DNA from: Saccopteryx bilineata
Taxonomy: Eukaryota; Chordata; Mammalia; Chiroptera; Emballonuridae
Reading direction: 5' to 3'
Assembly: GCF_036850765.1 (NCBI RefSeq)
Contig: NC_089493.1
Coordinates: 125,556,239-125,620,238, forward strand
DNA length: 64,000 nt
Shown here: positions 44,121-55,140 of the stretch, piece by piece
Layout of the letters: each line of letters opens with the position of its first letter
How positions within the stretch are numbered: the stretch's first letter is position 1
Notes under the pieces: model-generated
Told to the model about the DNA's origin: nothing
What the model saw: only the letters and a program-made list of their open reading frames with translations
Database searches by the model: none
Program-made: the position numbers and the translations under genes

Positions 44121-45009
44121 CCTCATGCTGAAAGAGGTGGGCGTTTGGAAAAAACCCCAGACCCTCTACAAAAGAATGGAATTGTTGCTAGTCTATCCAA
44201 TGCCTTGATCTCCCCCCCTCCTTCTTCTGTTTATTTAAACATCCCTCCCTCTTCTTCTCTGTCTTGGCCCCTCTCCTCGGTCTTTTCTTTCTCCTCTGTC
44301 CATTCCTGCTCCCCTGTCCTTTGGGTATGTCAGCTGTGATTTCTGAGCAATGGGGAGCTCAAAGGGAGCTTGCGAAAGGTATTGCTGATACTAGGAAGGA
44401 CGTGGGTTTCCCAAAGGGACTGACCTGGATCTATGTAGCCATCTTACTCAGTGACTCTCTTTGTTTCTCTTTTCCAGGTCATCCAGCCTCCTCCCACCCC
44501 TTGGACATGTAGGCTGTAAGAATGCATTAGTCCATTTAGACCCAACGGGTGGCACAACCCTCCAGAAAATTTCCCTCTGCTTGCTGCCCATGTTGGCCAG
44601 ACAATTTATCCTCTGATCGGGGTTACACATCATCTCAAGGGACTCGTTATTTTTTCTGAAGGCCATGGCAGGAGAGGGACAGGGAGCATGCTTAAAATAA
44701 CACACACACATATACGCATGCATGCATGCATGCACACACACACAACCAGAGTATAACACTGACAGGCTCACACAGACTTCAGGATTAATTTACAGAAGCT
44801 TCTTAATCTGAAATGACTCATTTGGGCAGCTAGGGACAGGCTCCTCCCTGGGATCCCAATCCCTTGAGCCTTTTCTTCCTGAGCTCCAGCTCACACCAGG
44901 AAAGAAAAGCCCTGACATTGACCACAGGCCCTGGAGAGATCAAGCCTCCGCTTGCGAACTCACGGATCCTGGATTGTCAGAGTCTTAATGATTTTTTTTA
45001 ACTTAGTTG
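44121..45009. other. Unique non-coding sequence
   Basis: A GCATGCAT/CACA simple patch is at 44699-44745. Nothing else recognised. Confidence 0.5.
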
Positions 45010-45117
45010 TTTTGGGGGTTTTCTTTTCTTTTGTTTTAAACTGAGGTAAAATATACATACATTGTTAAATACACCCATGCTTAGTTGTACCTCAGTGACT
45101 CTGATAAACATATATAC

Positions 45118-45412
45118 CACTTGACTAGGTGAGGGTACAGTGGATAGAGCATTGACCTGGGACACTGAGGACCCAGATTTCAAACCCCGAGTTTGCCGGC
45201 TTGAGCGCAGGCTTGCTGGCTTGAGTGTGGGATCATAGAGATGACCCCATGGTCGCTGGGGTGAGCAAGGGGTCACCAGCTTGACTGGAGCACATATATG
45301 GAGTACAGCACATATGAGAAAGCAATCAATAATCAACTAAGGTGCCGCAACAAAGAATTGGTGCTTCTCATCTCTCTCCCTTCCTCTCTGTCTTCCTCTC
45401 TCTCACTTGCTA

Positions 45413-45444
<32 letters not shown>
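45118..45444 (+). mobile_element. Bat SINE family B inside LINE-1
   Basis: Head CTTGACTAGGTGAGGGTACAGTGGATAGAGC, the 'GGCTTGAG' repeats, and ATGAGAAAGCAATCAATAATCAACTAAGGTGCCGCAA match other family B copies. The tail is a (CA)n microsatellite (45415-45444) in place of poly-A. Confidence 0.9.
45415..45444 (+). repeat. (AC)n microsatellite in SINE tail
   Basis: About 14 AC units. Confidence 0.97.
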
Positions 45445-45445
<1 letters not shown>

Positions 45446-47200
45446 ACATCAACTGGGCTATAGAACTGTCCACTACCCCAGAAAGTTCTGTGCACCCACC
45501 AGAAGCACTGCTCCTCTGATGCTATCACCAACCTGAATGAATGTGGCCTATTCTAGAATTTCACATAAAAGAAATCCCACTATGTTTGTTCTTTTGTGTA
45601 TTGTTCTTCACTCAACATAACACCTGTGAACTTCATCCCACTATTGTATGAATCAGCAGTCCATCCAATTTTTGCTGACGTCTACTCCAGCAGATGAACA
45701 TGTTGTCATTTCTTCATCTAGTGTCTCTGTTCACGGACATTTCTGATTTGGAACTACTGTGCAAAAAGCTGCAGTGAGCATTCATGTACAAGTTCTGCTA
45801 TGGATAGGTGTTTCTATTTCTCTTGGATAAATACTTGTGAGTGGAATGGCTAGATAATAAGAAGGCAAATATTCAGATTTTTAAGAAATTGATCATTTAA
45901 TGCGGTTGCGCCATTTTACACTCTCACCAGCAATGTATGAGGGTTCCAGTTGCTCCTCCTCCTCATCAACATTTCATCTGATCAGTCTTTTTAATTTTAA
46001 CCATTCTGGTGTGTGTTATAGTAGCTCACTGTGTGTGGTCTTAAAATGCATTTCCCTGATGACCAATGATGTTAAGCATTGCTTCCTGTGATTATTCATA
46101 TGGCCTAAGATTTCCTCCTAGATGTGCTTTTAAAAACTGTGTAGATTTAACTTTGATCTTTACTATCATAATATATCTCAAATTAATGTTTGTGTGTGGA
46201 GGGAGTTAGGGATGTCAGTTTATTTTGAGCATGTATTTATCCAGTTGTTTAATATTTGTCCTAAAGACTTTCTTTGCTCCATGAAATTACTTTGGCACCT
46301 GGGTTGAAAAGTAATTCATTATATACTGGTGTTTCTTGTCTGTTCCATTTACTTTTCTTTCCTTTTGCCAATACCACACCGTCTTCATTTAGCTTTGTAG
46401 TAAATCTTGAATCAGGTTGCATAAATTCTCTGAAGTTATCTCTCTCTAACAATATCATTTTGACTATTTTAGATCTTTGCTTTTCATAGGGCACTAATCC
46501 CATTCATTAAGGCTCCACCCTCATGAGTGAATCTTTCCTAAGGTCTCAATTCCTAATGCCATTATGCTGGAGGTTAGGATTTAAACACATGAATTTTGAG
46601 GGGACTCAAACATTCAGTATATAACAATCTGTAATTTTCTTTTCTTATGTCTTTGTCATTTTGGTATCAGAATTATGCTAGGCACATAAAATGAGCCAGG
46701 AAATACTGCTTTTTTCTCTATTTTCTGAAAGAATTTTTATAAAAGGAATTATTTTTTCCCTAAAACATTTAATAAAATTAATGAGTGAGACCATCAGACA
46801 CTAGAGTTTTCTCTGTCAGAAAAATTTTATAATGAAGTCAATCTCTTTAAAAAATATAGAGCTGTTCAATTTTCTGTCCCTTTTTGTGTCAGCTTTGGTA
46901 AATTTTATTTTTCAAGTAATTTGTCCATTTCACCTAAGTGGCATGATTTGACGATATAATGGTGTTCATAACATCCTCTTATTATCCCTTGAATTTATGC
47001 TGGGTATTGTGGGTAATACATTGCAGAGACTCTGGATTCTGTTATCTTCTTCTGAAGAATGTTGATTTAGTTAAGTTACTGAATGATTCTTTTGAACTTG
47101 TAGGGGTTGGATTGCTCTTTCTTAAAGCATGTAATATTTGGTTTACCTTAGTTTAGGTAAATCTTTTAGTTCTGGAATGTAGATTTTAGTCTGCTAACTT

Positions 47201-49441
47201 GGTGGGTCTCAAATTCCAAATTCTATGTCTACAGCTGCAGGTGGGCTACATTTGAAACTCTGCTCAGCTTCCTCAGATGTCTAGTTGATGCTTCCACTGG
47301 GATTTTAGATGTCACCCCATGAGTCCCCAGTCTGGGGTTCTGTCAAGGGTTTGAGAATAGTTTATCTGCACATTTGGGGCTTTCCTCTCAGAAGTTCTCT
47401 CCTTGATCCCAGCTCTTCTGGCACATTTGAGTTCCAACCTCTGACACCTAAGATCAGTCATACTATTATTATAATTGAGTTCTGACTACCCCAGTCTATG
47501 TAGACAGGGGTATAGTATACTCAGGGGGAAATCGTATAAACATGAATCACATATTTATAACTAATGAGGTTATCATCTTCCAAGGGTCATTCCCACTCCA
47601 TTTTCTGCCTGGTTTTGGTAGCTCTCTGATGCTTTCAAAGACTTGGACTTTTAAAAAAATATTTTGTTCATATAATAAAAATGTTTTATATGGGAGAGTT
47701 AGTTCAACAAAAGCTACTCTGACACTACCATTATCAGAACTTAGCCACTTTTCTATGAAAGTTTCGAGAAAGTGATGCTCAGAGAGGAATAGTGATCTGC
47801 CCAGTGTGACACAGTAGTTATTGGCTGAGCAATAACTAGCAACTACACTTTCTGGCTCCTCTTAATGCATCTTTAATGTTTCACAGGGACTATTGAGTGA
47901 TATTTACATGCCTCAGGGAGTCTCCATGCAGGTATGTGCTAGAAGGCAAAAAGGAGTGTGAGAAATGAGGAGGTCAAGTAGTCTAGGTCATTCAAAGCCA
48001 TGTAGTAAGTCCCAGGGGCAGAAGCCCAGCCCACTGGCAAGCTAATAGGACCAGGGATTTCATTGTGGTTTCAAGTCCCATCAGGAAGGTGCCACCTGCC
48101 CTGTTTTACATCTGTTGTCCAGACCCACCAGCACCTGAGCTCAATTGAATCAGAGCTAAACCATAATGGTCTTCTTCATCCATGAGCCATTTTCTCTTGT
48201 GTTTCCTATCATCCATCTCCCTGGGTAAATGCACACAGATCCCACAAACTGAAAGATGTCTGTCTCAACCTTTTTGACCTCTCTGGTCCCTGCTTTTATT
48301 TAAGGTTTCTTCCTTCTCCGTGAATTACCGCTGTCAAGGCCTGACAGGTCACCACTCTGGTGAACTCCTACACTCACCTCCCCTCAATTTCACTACTGCC
48401 AGCATCTTGTTTTTTTCCCCCCTAAAATCCAACATAGGATTCTTTTGCTCCCTATCTATGCAAGGTGTTCCCAGCCTAGTGAGGAAGACAGACAGATTAA
48501 CTATGGCTATGATACAAAATGATAGAACGAATAGTAATCGTGAACTTGGAGGACATCAGGTCCCCTGCATGGGCCACCTTTCCCTCTGCTAAAGAGGACT
48601 TCCGAGGAACACTGAAGAAGGAGGAGCGGTGCTCTCATCACTAATGGCCTCACCCCACCTGTGCACAGCACAGTCAAGAGGTCTAAAATTTCACATTTTG
48701 GCTTCAAAAGGGGAAAGATAAACTAAGCTTAGATTTTCAGAAACACAGAGAAGGAAGAACAACAGAAGCATAAAGTGTTTAAACATTTATAACAATTACT
48801 ACTTCATCGTTAAACTCACATGTTAAAAATAGGGGTAAGGATTCTTCCCAGCCATCCTCTCCAAGATTCTCATTTTAAAAGTAAGGGCAAAGATCGACTT
48901 TATGGTTTTCAAACTTCAGAAAGTGAACAGGGCAGAAAGCAAGATGTTGGACAAGACATGGAACTGCTCTGGATCCGTTTCCTCCCCTTTAAGGAAGAAG
49001 GTACTCATTATTATCCTAGAGACAGCTCACAGGGTTGCTGCTTATTTCAAATTACACAATTACTGTACCAGACACATTAATGTTCATTGCGCCTCTCCTA
49101 AGAAATACCTCTTGCTCCAGTCCTCCCAGGCTGATTAATACTCCAGAGAGACAAAAATAGCTTGAAGAATTGAGGAAGAGACAGGCCCCAGAAAATGGAA
49201 AATTGCTACTATTTCCAGGAGATGGTGGGAGTCACCAATATTTCTAGGAGGCAATGGGACCATTCAGAGGTCTTTTTAACCTCATCTAAGTGTCAAAGAT
49301 GGCAAGTTTCAAGCAGGCCATGAGAACTGGGAGTGGCCATGAGAATATGTGCCCTCCCTCACTTGGTCCAGGTACAGAGGCCCTGGCAAGGACCATGTGT
49401 TCAACTAATAGGAAGGCATCTTGGCTGCATGGCCTCTCTGC
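47201..49441. other. Unique or unrecognised sequence
   Basis: Weak antisense MIR text at 47780-47870 (GTGATCTGCCCAGTGTGACACAGTAG). 48990-49140 is a repeat-free AT-rich stretch. No gene evidence. Confidence 0.45.
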
Positions 49442-49452
49442 TGTGGCATGTT

Positions 49453-50305
49453 TTGCTGTTGTTGTTGTTTGTTTTTTTGTTATTTTCTTTTTAATAAGAG
49501 AGAGAGGCCCTGGCCGGTTGGCTCAGCGGTGGAGCATCGGCCTGGCGTGCGGGGGACCAGGGTTCGATTCCTGGCCAGGGCACATAGGGAGAGGTGCCCA
49601 TTTGTTTCTCCACCCCCACCCCCTCCTTCCTCTCTGTCTCTCTCTTCCCCTCCCGTAGCCAAGGCTCCATTGGAGCGAAGATGACCCGGGCGCTGGGGAT
49701 GGCTCCTTGGCCTCTGCCCCAGGTGCTAGAGTGGCTCTGGTCGCGGCAGAGCGACGCCCCAGAGGGGCAGAGCGTCGCCCCCTGGTGGGCAGAGCGTCGC
49801 CCCTGGTGGGCGTGCCAGGTGGATCCCGGTCGGGCGCATGCGGGAGTCTGTCTGACTGTCTCTCCCCGTTTCCAGCTTCAGAAAAATTAAAAAATTAAAA
49901 AAAATAAAAATAAAAATAAAAATAAAAAAGAGAGAGAAAGAGAGACAGACAGACAGGAAGGGAGAAAGTATTGTGGCACTTTAGTTGTTAATTGATTGCT
50001 TTCTCATTTATGCCTTGACAGGGGGCCTGCAGCAGAGTGAGTGACCCCTTGCTCAAGCCAGTGACCTTGGGCTCAAGCCAGCAACATTGGGCTCAAGCCA
50101 GCTACCTTGGGCTTCAAGTCAACAACCTTTGGGCTCAAGCCAGCGACAATGGAGTCATGTCTATGATCCCACACTCAGGCTAGTGACTCCATGCTCAAGC
50201 TGGTGAGCCTGTGCTCAAGCCGGCAACCTTGGGGTTTCCAACCTGGGTCTTCAGTATTCCAGCTCAAGGCTCTATCCACTGCACCACCCCCTTGGTCAAA
50301 CACTT
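49453..50305 (-). mobile_element. Bat SINE family B hosting a nested family A SINE
   Basis: Target duplications TGTGGCATGTT at 49442-49452 and 50306-50316 bracket the unit. The T-rich start 49453-49500 is the family B tail and the body resumes at 49930 after the nested SINE (to about 50305). The central 'GGCTCAAGCCAGC' phrase is expanded to at least five copies at 50050-50150, more than in sister copies. Confidence 0.85.
49507..49929 (+). mobile_element. Bat tRNA-derived SINE, family A, nested, near full length
   Basis: Head GGCCCTGGCCGGTTGGCTCAGCGG, B box GGTTCGATTCC, body with CTCTGGTCGCGGCAGAGCGACGCC, (AAAAT)n tail at 49885-49929. It inserted at a GAGAGA stretch of the family B SINE, giving tail-to-tail orientation. 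CpG content is high, so it is young. Confidence 0.93.
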
Positions 50306-50316
50306 TGTGGCATGTT

Positions 50317-50819
50317 GAGCACAGTTTCTGACTCCCCCCCCCCCTCCATTTGTCCCTCTGTCCCAGAGTTGTCCGGAGGACAAGATGAGATCACAGATGC
50401 AGAAGCAGGTTGTCAACTATAAAAGCATGTACATTAATGTTGTTGTCATCGTGACCTGAGTGGCTTGTGGTTGGTGGAGGGAGCCCACCTGCTCACCCGA
50501 GGCCCTCAGAGGTCTGCTAAGTCTTGCAGGCCTGTGCAGGGCTTGGCTGGTGCAAGGTTCTCATCAGGAAGGCTGGCGGGAGAGAAGACGCCATGGAGCC
50601 TGCAGAGCCTCAGGACACAGACCCAGTCCTGCCAGGGCGGCCTGTCCCCAGCCTTCTGAGACCCCCATCCTCACCTTCTCAGTCCCAATTTCCATCTGGC
50701 ACTTGGTCTTGGGGTGGCCTGCAGAAGGAGGGATTTCTTTCTCTCTCTGATTTGCTGGGGACTGTTAGGAAAGGCAGCAGGATTCAGATTCCCAACTGGA
50801 ACTCCAGGCTGTCCCCTTA
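50317..50819. other. Unique non-coding sequence
   Basis: C-run at 50335-50344. Nothing recognised. Confidence 0.5.
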
Positions 50820-51310
50820 ATTGATTTCCTTTAGTCCTCAAAAAATGTGTCGACATCCATTTGGAGCTGCCTTGCGCCAGGCGCGCGCAAGCTCGCCAAC
50901 TTTCCTCAATTAATGAGCTGAGACTGAACCACAGGGGCCTTGCTGTTTGCAACCACATAGGGGACTGACCCCACGGGGGGCGGTGAAAAGAAAGCGACGC
51001 TGTCAGTGCTGTGTCTGTGAAACATAAGGCATTATAAAGTGGACATGTCAGCTCGCATGGACGGCGTGTTATCGATGGCCACTAATGTTCTGGCTGTGGC
51101 CTGACATCCTCCTCCCCTCCCCTCTGAACTTGGCTGGCTGGCTGCTTGTGCCTTTGCTGGAGCCCGTCCCCCACTCTCCATCCCCACCCCCCACCATTGC
51201 CACTGCCTGGCACGCTTATCAAAACCCAGGCAGCCTTCCAGGCCCCGTTCTTTGGCTATTCCATTCACTCGCCAAACTTAATGAACGCTGTTGTGTATGC
51301 ATTCATTCTA
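50820..51310. promoter_or_regulatory. Candidate conserved non-coding element
   Basis: A repeat-free block with preserved CpGs (CCAGGCGCGCGCAAGC at about 50878) and factor-like sites: CTCAATTAATGAG (50905), TTATCGATGG (51069, CUX/ONECUT-like), CTTATCAAAACCC (51214). Composition differs from flanking ordinary sequence. Inference only. Confidence 0.35.
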
Positions 51311-51804
51311 TATAAACATACCAGGTGAGCAGGACAGATACCACCCTTCTCCTTGTGGAGCTCAAGGTCTTGGAGAAACACAGATCTTTTAACAGGTAAC
51401 TCTAATGTGATGGAGTGGATGCAGGGCAGTGACAGACACGGGTCCAAAGTGTCATGTGTCAGGGGGGTATTGGAAAGAAGCGCTGACCTCTGGAGTCTGC
51501 GTGCTGGATTTTTCTTAAACTTTATAATGAAGAATGTCCACTACAGACCAAGTTGTATCATGAAGCCTTAGGCACCTCCCCATCGCCCCACTTTAACCCC
51601 TGTCATCTATCTCACGACCAGCCTCTGCACCTGGGCGCCTGCTGACGCTCCCCACTGCACTCCTGGGGGGTTCTGGAGGGACTCTCCAGCAGGTGTTCGA
51701 TTCCCCAGGGCTCAGCTCTCCCTACCTGCACCCTTCACTGGCCCTTCGCCAGCACTGTGTCGGAAAGGGAACCACCAAGTGTCGAAGGAGCCTTGACTGG
51801 CTTT
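51311..51804. other. Unique non-coding sequence
   Basis: Nothing recognised. Confidence 0.5.
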
Positions 51805-52010
51805 GATGTTATTCAAAGCTGAGTTTAGCTCCCGCCTCCTCATCCAGAGGCTGTACGGCATTGGACAAGTTACTTAACCTCTCTGGGCCTCACATCTACA
51901 AAACAAGGATAACAAGACTTATCAGAGTTGCTCTGATAATTAGATGGTAAAGTTATGTGACGTGCCTACCATGGTAACAGACACATACTAGGTGTTCTAT
52001 AAATGTTCTT
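51805..52010 (+). mobile_element. MIR SINE fragment, nearly full length
   Basis: GCATTGGACAAGTTACTTAACCTCTCTGGGCCTC, AAACAAGGATAACAAGAC, TTCTATAAATGTTC give head-to-tail MIR order. Confidence 0.9.
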
Positions 52011-52414
52011 TTGCCTTTTCCGTGGTTTTCCCTGGATGAATATGAGTGGTATGAAGCAACTGAGTATGTTTGACTCTGACCTTTCACCTCTAACTTCTAA
52101 GATGTGACTGCAAATTCCCAGAGAATAGACACCAAGAGCCCCACAGTGTAGGCCCAGCCCAGACAGAGGCTACAGTAAGAACCCTGTGATGTTGACCTCG
52201 CTCTCCTGCACTTTCTGTAGTGTGGACCGTCCACTAACGCATTTCCACAATCATGTAGTTTCCCTGAAGGAAGGTAGATGTCGCTGAAGTTTTCAGAGTG
52301 TGAGTCATGAAGTTGGCTGTTCCTTTCATGTCTTCTAGAGACCGTTGGGGAAGAGGGGACCCTTGGTAAAGAAGAATGTGTGCCCTGAAGCCAGGTCCCC
52401 TCACATCTAATTTT
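52011..52414. other. Unique non-coding sequence
   Basis: Nothing recognised. Confidence 0.5.
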
Positions 52415-52429
52415 AAAAGACTTGACTTG

Positions 52430-52802
52430 CCTGACCAGGCGGTGGCACAGTGGATAGAGCGTTGGACTGGGATGCAGAGGACCCAGGTTCGAGACCCCAA
52501 GGTCGCCAGCTTGAGCGCAGGCTCATCTGGTTTGAGCAAAAGCCCACCAGCTTGAACCCAAGGTCGCTGGCTCGAGCAAGGGGTTACTCGGTCTGCTGAA
52601 GGCCCGTGATCAAGGCACATATGAGAAAGCAATCAATGAACAACTATGGTGTTGCAACGCGCAATGAAAAACTAATGATTGATGCTTCTCATCTCTCTCT
52701 GTTCCTGTTTGTCTGTCCCTGTCTATCCCTCTCTCTGACTCACTCTCTGTCTCTGTAAAAAATAAATAAATAAATAAATAAAATTTTAAAAAATAAAAAA
52801 AT
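52430..52802 (+). mobile_element. Bat SINE family B, full length
   Basis: Target duplications AAAAGACTTGACTTG (52415-52429) and AAAAGGCTTGACCTG (52803-52817), two differences. Head GCCTGACCAGGCGGTGGCACAGTGGATAGAGC, B box GGTTCGAGACC at about 52487, 3' end (AAAT)n. This is the most complete family B copy in the window and a good reference for the others. Confidence 0.95.
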
Positions 52803-52974
52803 AAAAGGCTTGACCTGCTTCTGGCGATGGCCACAAAGCACCAGGCTTCCCAGCGCTGGGCGGCAGCCGGCGGTGAAGTCCCATGCAGACAAATGTGGCT
52901 GACGCCGGAAAGGAGTCCAGGGCCTAGCTGCGACGTCTGGGGCTGGCGTGATCTTGGACCTCGCTGTGTGTTTA

Positions 52975-53180
52975 CAAGTTTCCCTCTGACAATTCAGTTT
53001 TGAAGATGGGCTTCATTAAAGGGCAATTATAGGTTAAGTAACTTGTTGGCTCCCTGCCTAATGTGGAAAACTCAACTGTGACTATCAGATAATTCTGAGA
53101 TTAAGCAAGACAGCAATTGCTACTGAAAGAAAAAGCTTAGCGAGAGGATAAAAGACTCTCCCCAGTCATGACCTCATCCC
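52975..53180. promoter_or_regulatory. Candidate conserved non-coding element
   Basis: Repeat-free block: TTCATTAAAGGGCAATTATAGGTTAAGTAACTTG, CAGATAATTCTGAGATTAAGC, AGCAATTGCTAC (E-box-like plus homeobox-like cores). Inference from composition only. Confidence 0.35.
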
Positions 53181-53584
53181 AGCTGCCCTGTCTGGGCAGG
53201 AAGTCTACATCCAAGGGGCCAGCAGGCTCTGGGAACCTCTGGCATCAGGAGTGACCTCTTCTGGGAAAGGGGACAATGGAAGACAAAGTGCTTTCACATG
53301 AGGGTGATGAAAAGCCCCCTTCCATTGGGTTCAAGTTCCGGAGCCTTCTCACCGGTGCTGAGGGCAGCCCACTCTCTCTGCTGTGGTGGCCTCTGTTGTA
53401 CTTCGCTCCTTCCCTCCAGCTCTCCATTTCCTCCACCGTCTCAGCCACACACCTAGAAGGCTTTTCCTTTCCCTTCTCTATTCTGAAGCTTCCCTGGTCC
53501 AAAAAGGATTGCCCAGCTCGGAACTCCTGGAGGCCTTTACAACTAATGGGAAGCTTTGTATTATGTGTCAGAAAACCCCACTCA
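53181..53584. other. Unique non-coding sequence
   Basis: Nothing recognised. Confidence 0.5.
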
Positions 53585-54020
53585 GCCCTGGCCAGTTTGT
53601 TCAGTGGTAAAATGTCAGCCCGGCATGTGAATGTCCCAGGTTCAATTCCCAGTCAGGGCACACAGGAGAAGCAGATATAGGAGAAGCGTCCATCTGCTTC
53701 TCCACTCTTCCCCCTCTTCCTTTTATCTCTCTCTCTCTTTCTCACCCTCAGTCATTGCTCGATTGGTTTGAGCACTGAGGATGGCTCCGTGAAGCCTCTG
53801 CCTCAGGCACTAAAAATAGCTCGATTGCGAGCATGGCCCCAGATGGGCAGGTCATTGACCCCAGATGGGGATTGTTGGGTGGATCCCTGTTGCGGTGCAT
53901 GTGGGAGTGTGTATCTCTGTCTCCCCTCCTCTTACTTGGAAAAGAAGAAAAACAGAAAAGAAAATCACACCCAAAAATATGACTTATGCAGGAAAAGGGG
54001 GTCTAGTGACTCGTGTGACT
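53585..54020 (+). mobile_element. Bat SINE family A (older subfamily) with 60-bp 3' extension
   Basis: Head GCCCTGGCCAGTTTGTTCAGTGG, body with GCACTAAAAATAGCTCGATTGCGAGC, A-rich end at about 53937-53964. After the tail, 53961-54020 matches 22598-22657 at about 51 of 60 positions. A short 15-bp local duplication (AGGAGAAGC around 53665/53680) is present. Confidence 0.88.
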
Positions 54021-54507
54021 GACATGCCCATGGGTTTTTGGCTTCAGGCATGACTGGATCCAGAGGCGTTAAACCATGCCCTCCCCTCTGCTTTCCTTTG
54101 ACAGGCTCCACTTTCAGAAGCTCTTTCCTACTGTGACAAGGTGATCGCACACTGTGCTGGTCCAGCAGGAAAAAGAGTCTTGCTTCTTAGAGTTTCCAGC
54201 AAAGGTCTTGAGATGCGACCTGAGTGGACATGTATGTCACGTGACCGGGTGGGCCAGGTTCTTGGGATTTACTCATGTGCTCCCCAGAGCGGGTGGGAGC
54301 CTCATCAGGAACACATGGCCTAAGATGGAAGTGGGCACAGATCCTTTGAAGGAAACTAGGGTGCTGTTTTCAAAAGAAGGGGAAATACATGCCGAGGAAC
54401 CAAAAACCTCAACCTCACAAACAGACTTTGTTCTCTGCCAGGCCATTTAAATGGTAACTGTGTGAAAATTCTGTCTCCTCAGAGAGGTTTCTAGTTCTTG
54501 CAATGGT
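54021..54507. other. Unique or old-repeat sequence
   Basis: Text at 54340-54400 (AACTAGGGTGCTGTTTTCAAAAGAAGGGGAAAT) resembles an old mammalian repeat that I cannot name. No gene evidence. Confidence 0.4.
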
Positions 54508-54590
54508 TCTAAAAGAGTGGTCCCAACCCCAGCAAAACAGCAGTATCACCTGGAAACTTGTTAGAAGGTCACATTATGGCCCTGGCCGGT

Positions 54591-54601
54591 TGGCTCAGCG
54601 G
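54591..54601 (+). promoter_or_regulatory. RNA polymerase III A box
   Basis: TGGCTCAGCGG matches the tRNA A box consensus (TGGCNNAGTGG, one change) in the SINE at 54578. Confidence 0.85.
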
Positions 54602-54632
54602 TAGAGCGTCGGCCTAGCGTGCGGAGGACCCG

Positions 54633-54643
54633 GGTTCGATTCC
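54633..54643 (+). promoter_or_regulatory. RNA polymerase III B box
   Basis: GGTTCGATTCC is a perfect B box (GGTTCGANNCC), 31 bp after the A box, normal for a tRNA promoter. Confidence 0.9.
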
Positions 54644-55140
54644 CGGCCAGGGCACATAGGAGAAGCGCCCATTTGCTTCTCCACCCCTCCGCCGCGCCTT
54701 CCTCTCTGTCTCTCTCTTCCCCTCCCGCAGCCAAGGCTCCATTGGAGCAAAAGATGGCCCGGGCGCTGGGGATGGCTCTGTGGCCTCTGCCCCAGGCGCT
54801 AGAGTGGCTCTGGTCGCAATATGGCGACACCCAGGAGGGTCGCAACATGGCGACGCCCAGGATGGGCAGAGCATCGCCCCCTGGTGGGCAGAGCATCGCC
54901 CCATGGTGGGCGTGCCGGGTGGATCCCGGTCGGGCGCATGCGGGAGTCTGTCTGACTGTCTCTCCCTGTTTCCAGCTTCAGAAAAGATGAAAAAAAAAAA
55001 AAAAAAAAAAAAAAGAAGGTCACATTATGGGACCCCACCCCACACTGACTCCATCAGAAACTGGGTGTGGGGGGCAGCAAACTGTGTTCTGATGCGTTCT
55101 CCCTGCACCTCCAATGCTCTAATGTTTGAGAGCAGCTGTG

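Larger units (their letters stand above)
45010..47200 (-). mobile_element. Old LINE-1, antisense, split by a SINE
   Basis: Antisense L1 landmarks run in order: ACTGAGGTAAAATATACATACATTG (45041), CACTCAACATAACACCTGTGAAC (45610), TTCTCTTGGATAAATAC (45815), GCGCCATTTTACACTCTCACCAGCAATGTATGAGGGTTCC (45909), TTAATTTTAACCATTCTGGTG (45991), CATTTACTTTTCTTTCCTTTTGCCAATACCACACCGTCTTCATTTAGCTTTGTAG (46345). No coding frame is intact. The right boundary is approximate. Confidence 0.72.
54578..55013 (+). mobile_element. Bat tRNA-derived SINE, family A, young full-length copy
   Basis: Perfect target duplication AGAAGGTCACATTATG(G) at 54563-54579 and 55014-55030. The tRNA-Ala(AGC)-like head keeps a perfect 7-bp acceptor pairing (GCCCTGG/CCAGGGC) and T stem (CCGGG/CCCGG). 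An uninterrupted A24-class tail ends it. CpGs are largely intact. It contains a private 26-bp tandem duplication (54814-54839, 54840-54865). Poly-peptide open frames across it are artefacts. Confidence 0.97.
54508..55140 (+). mobile_element. MER5A-like element split by a SINE
   Basis: Left half 54508-54577 (AAAGAGTGGTCCCAACCCCAGC, CACCTGGAAACTTGTTAGAA) and right half 55030-55140 (GACCCCACCCC, CATCAGAAACTGGGTGTGGGG, ATGTTTGAGAGCAGCTG) join into one MER5A order once the SINE and one target copy are removed. Confidence 0.82.

Noticed and set aside
49930..50300. CRISPR-like array (repeated GGCTCAAGCCAGC phrases)
   Set aside because: The phrases are part of the family B SINE body, spacing is irregular and this is a mammalian nuclear context.
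54578..54655. tRNA gene call
   Set aside because: The tRNA-Ala-like cloverleaf is the head of a SINE with body, A tail and target duplications, not a stand-alone tRNA gene.
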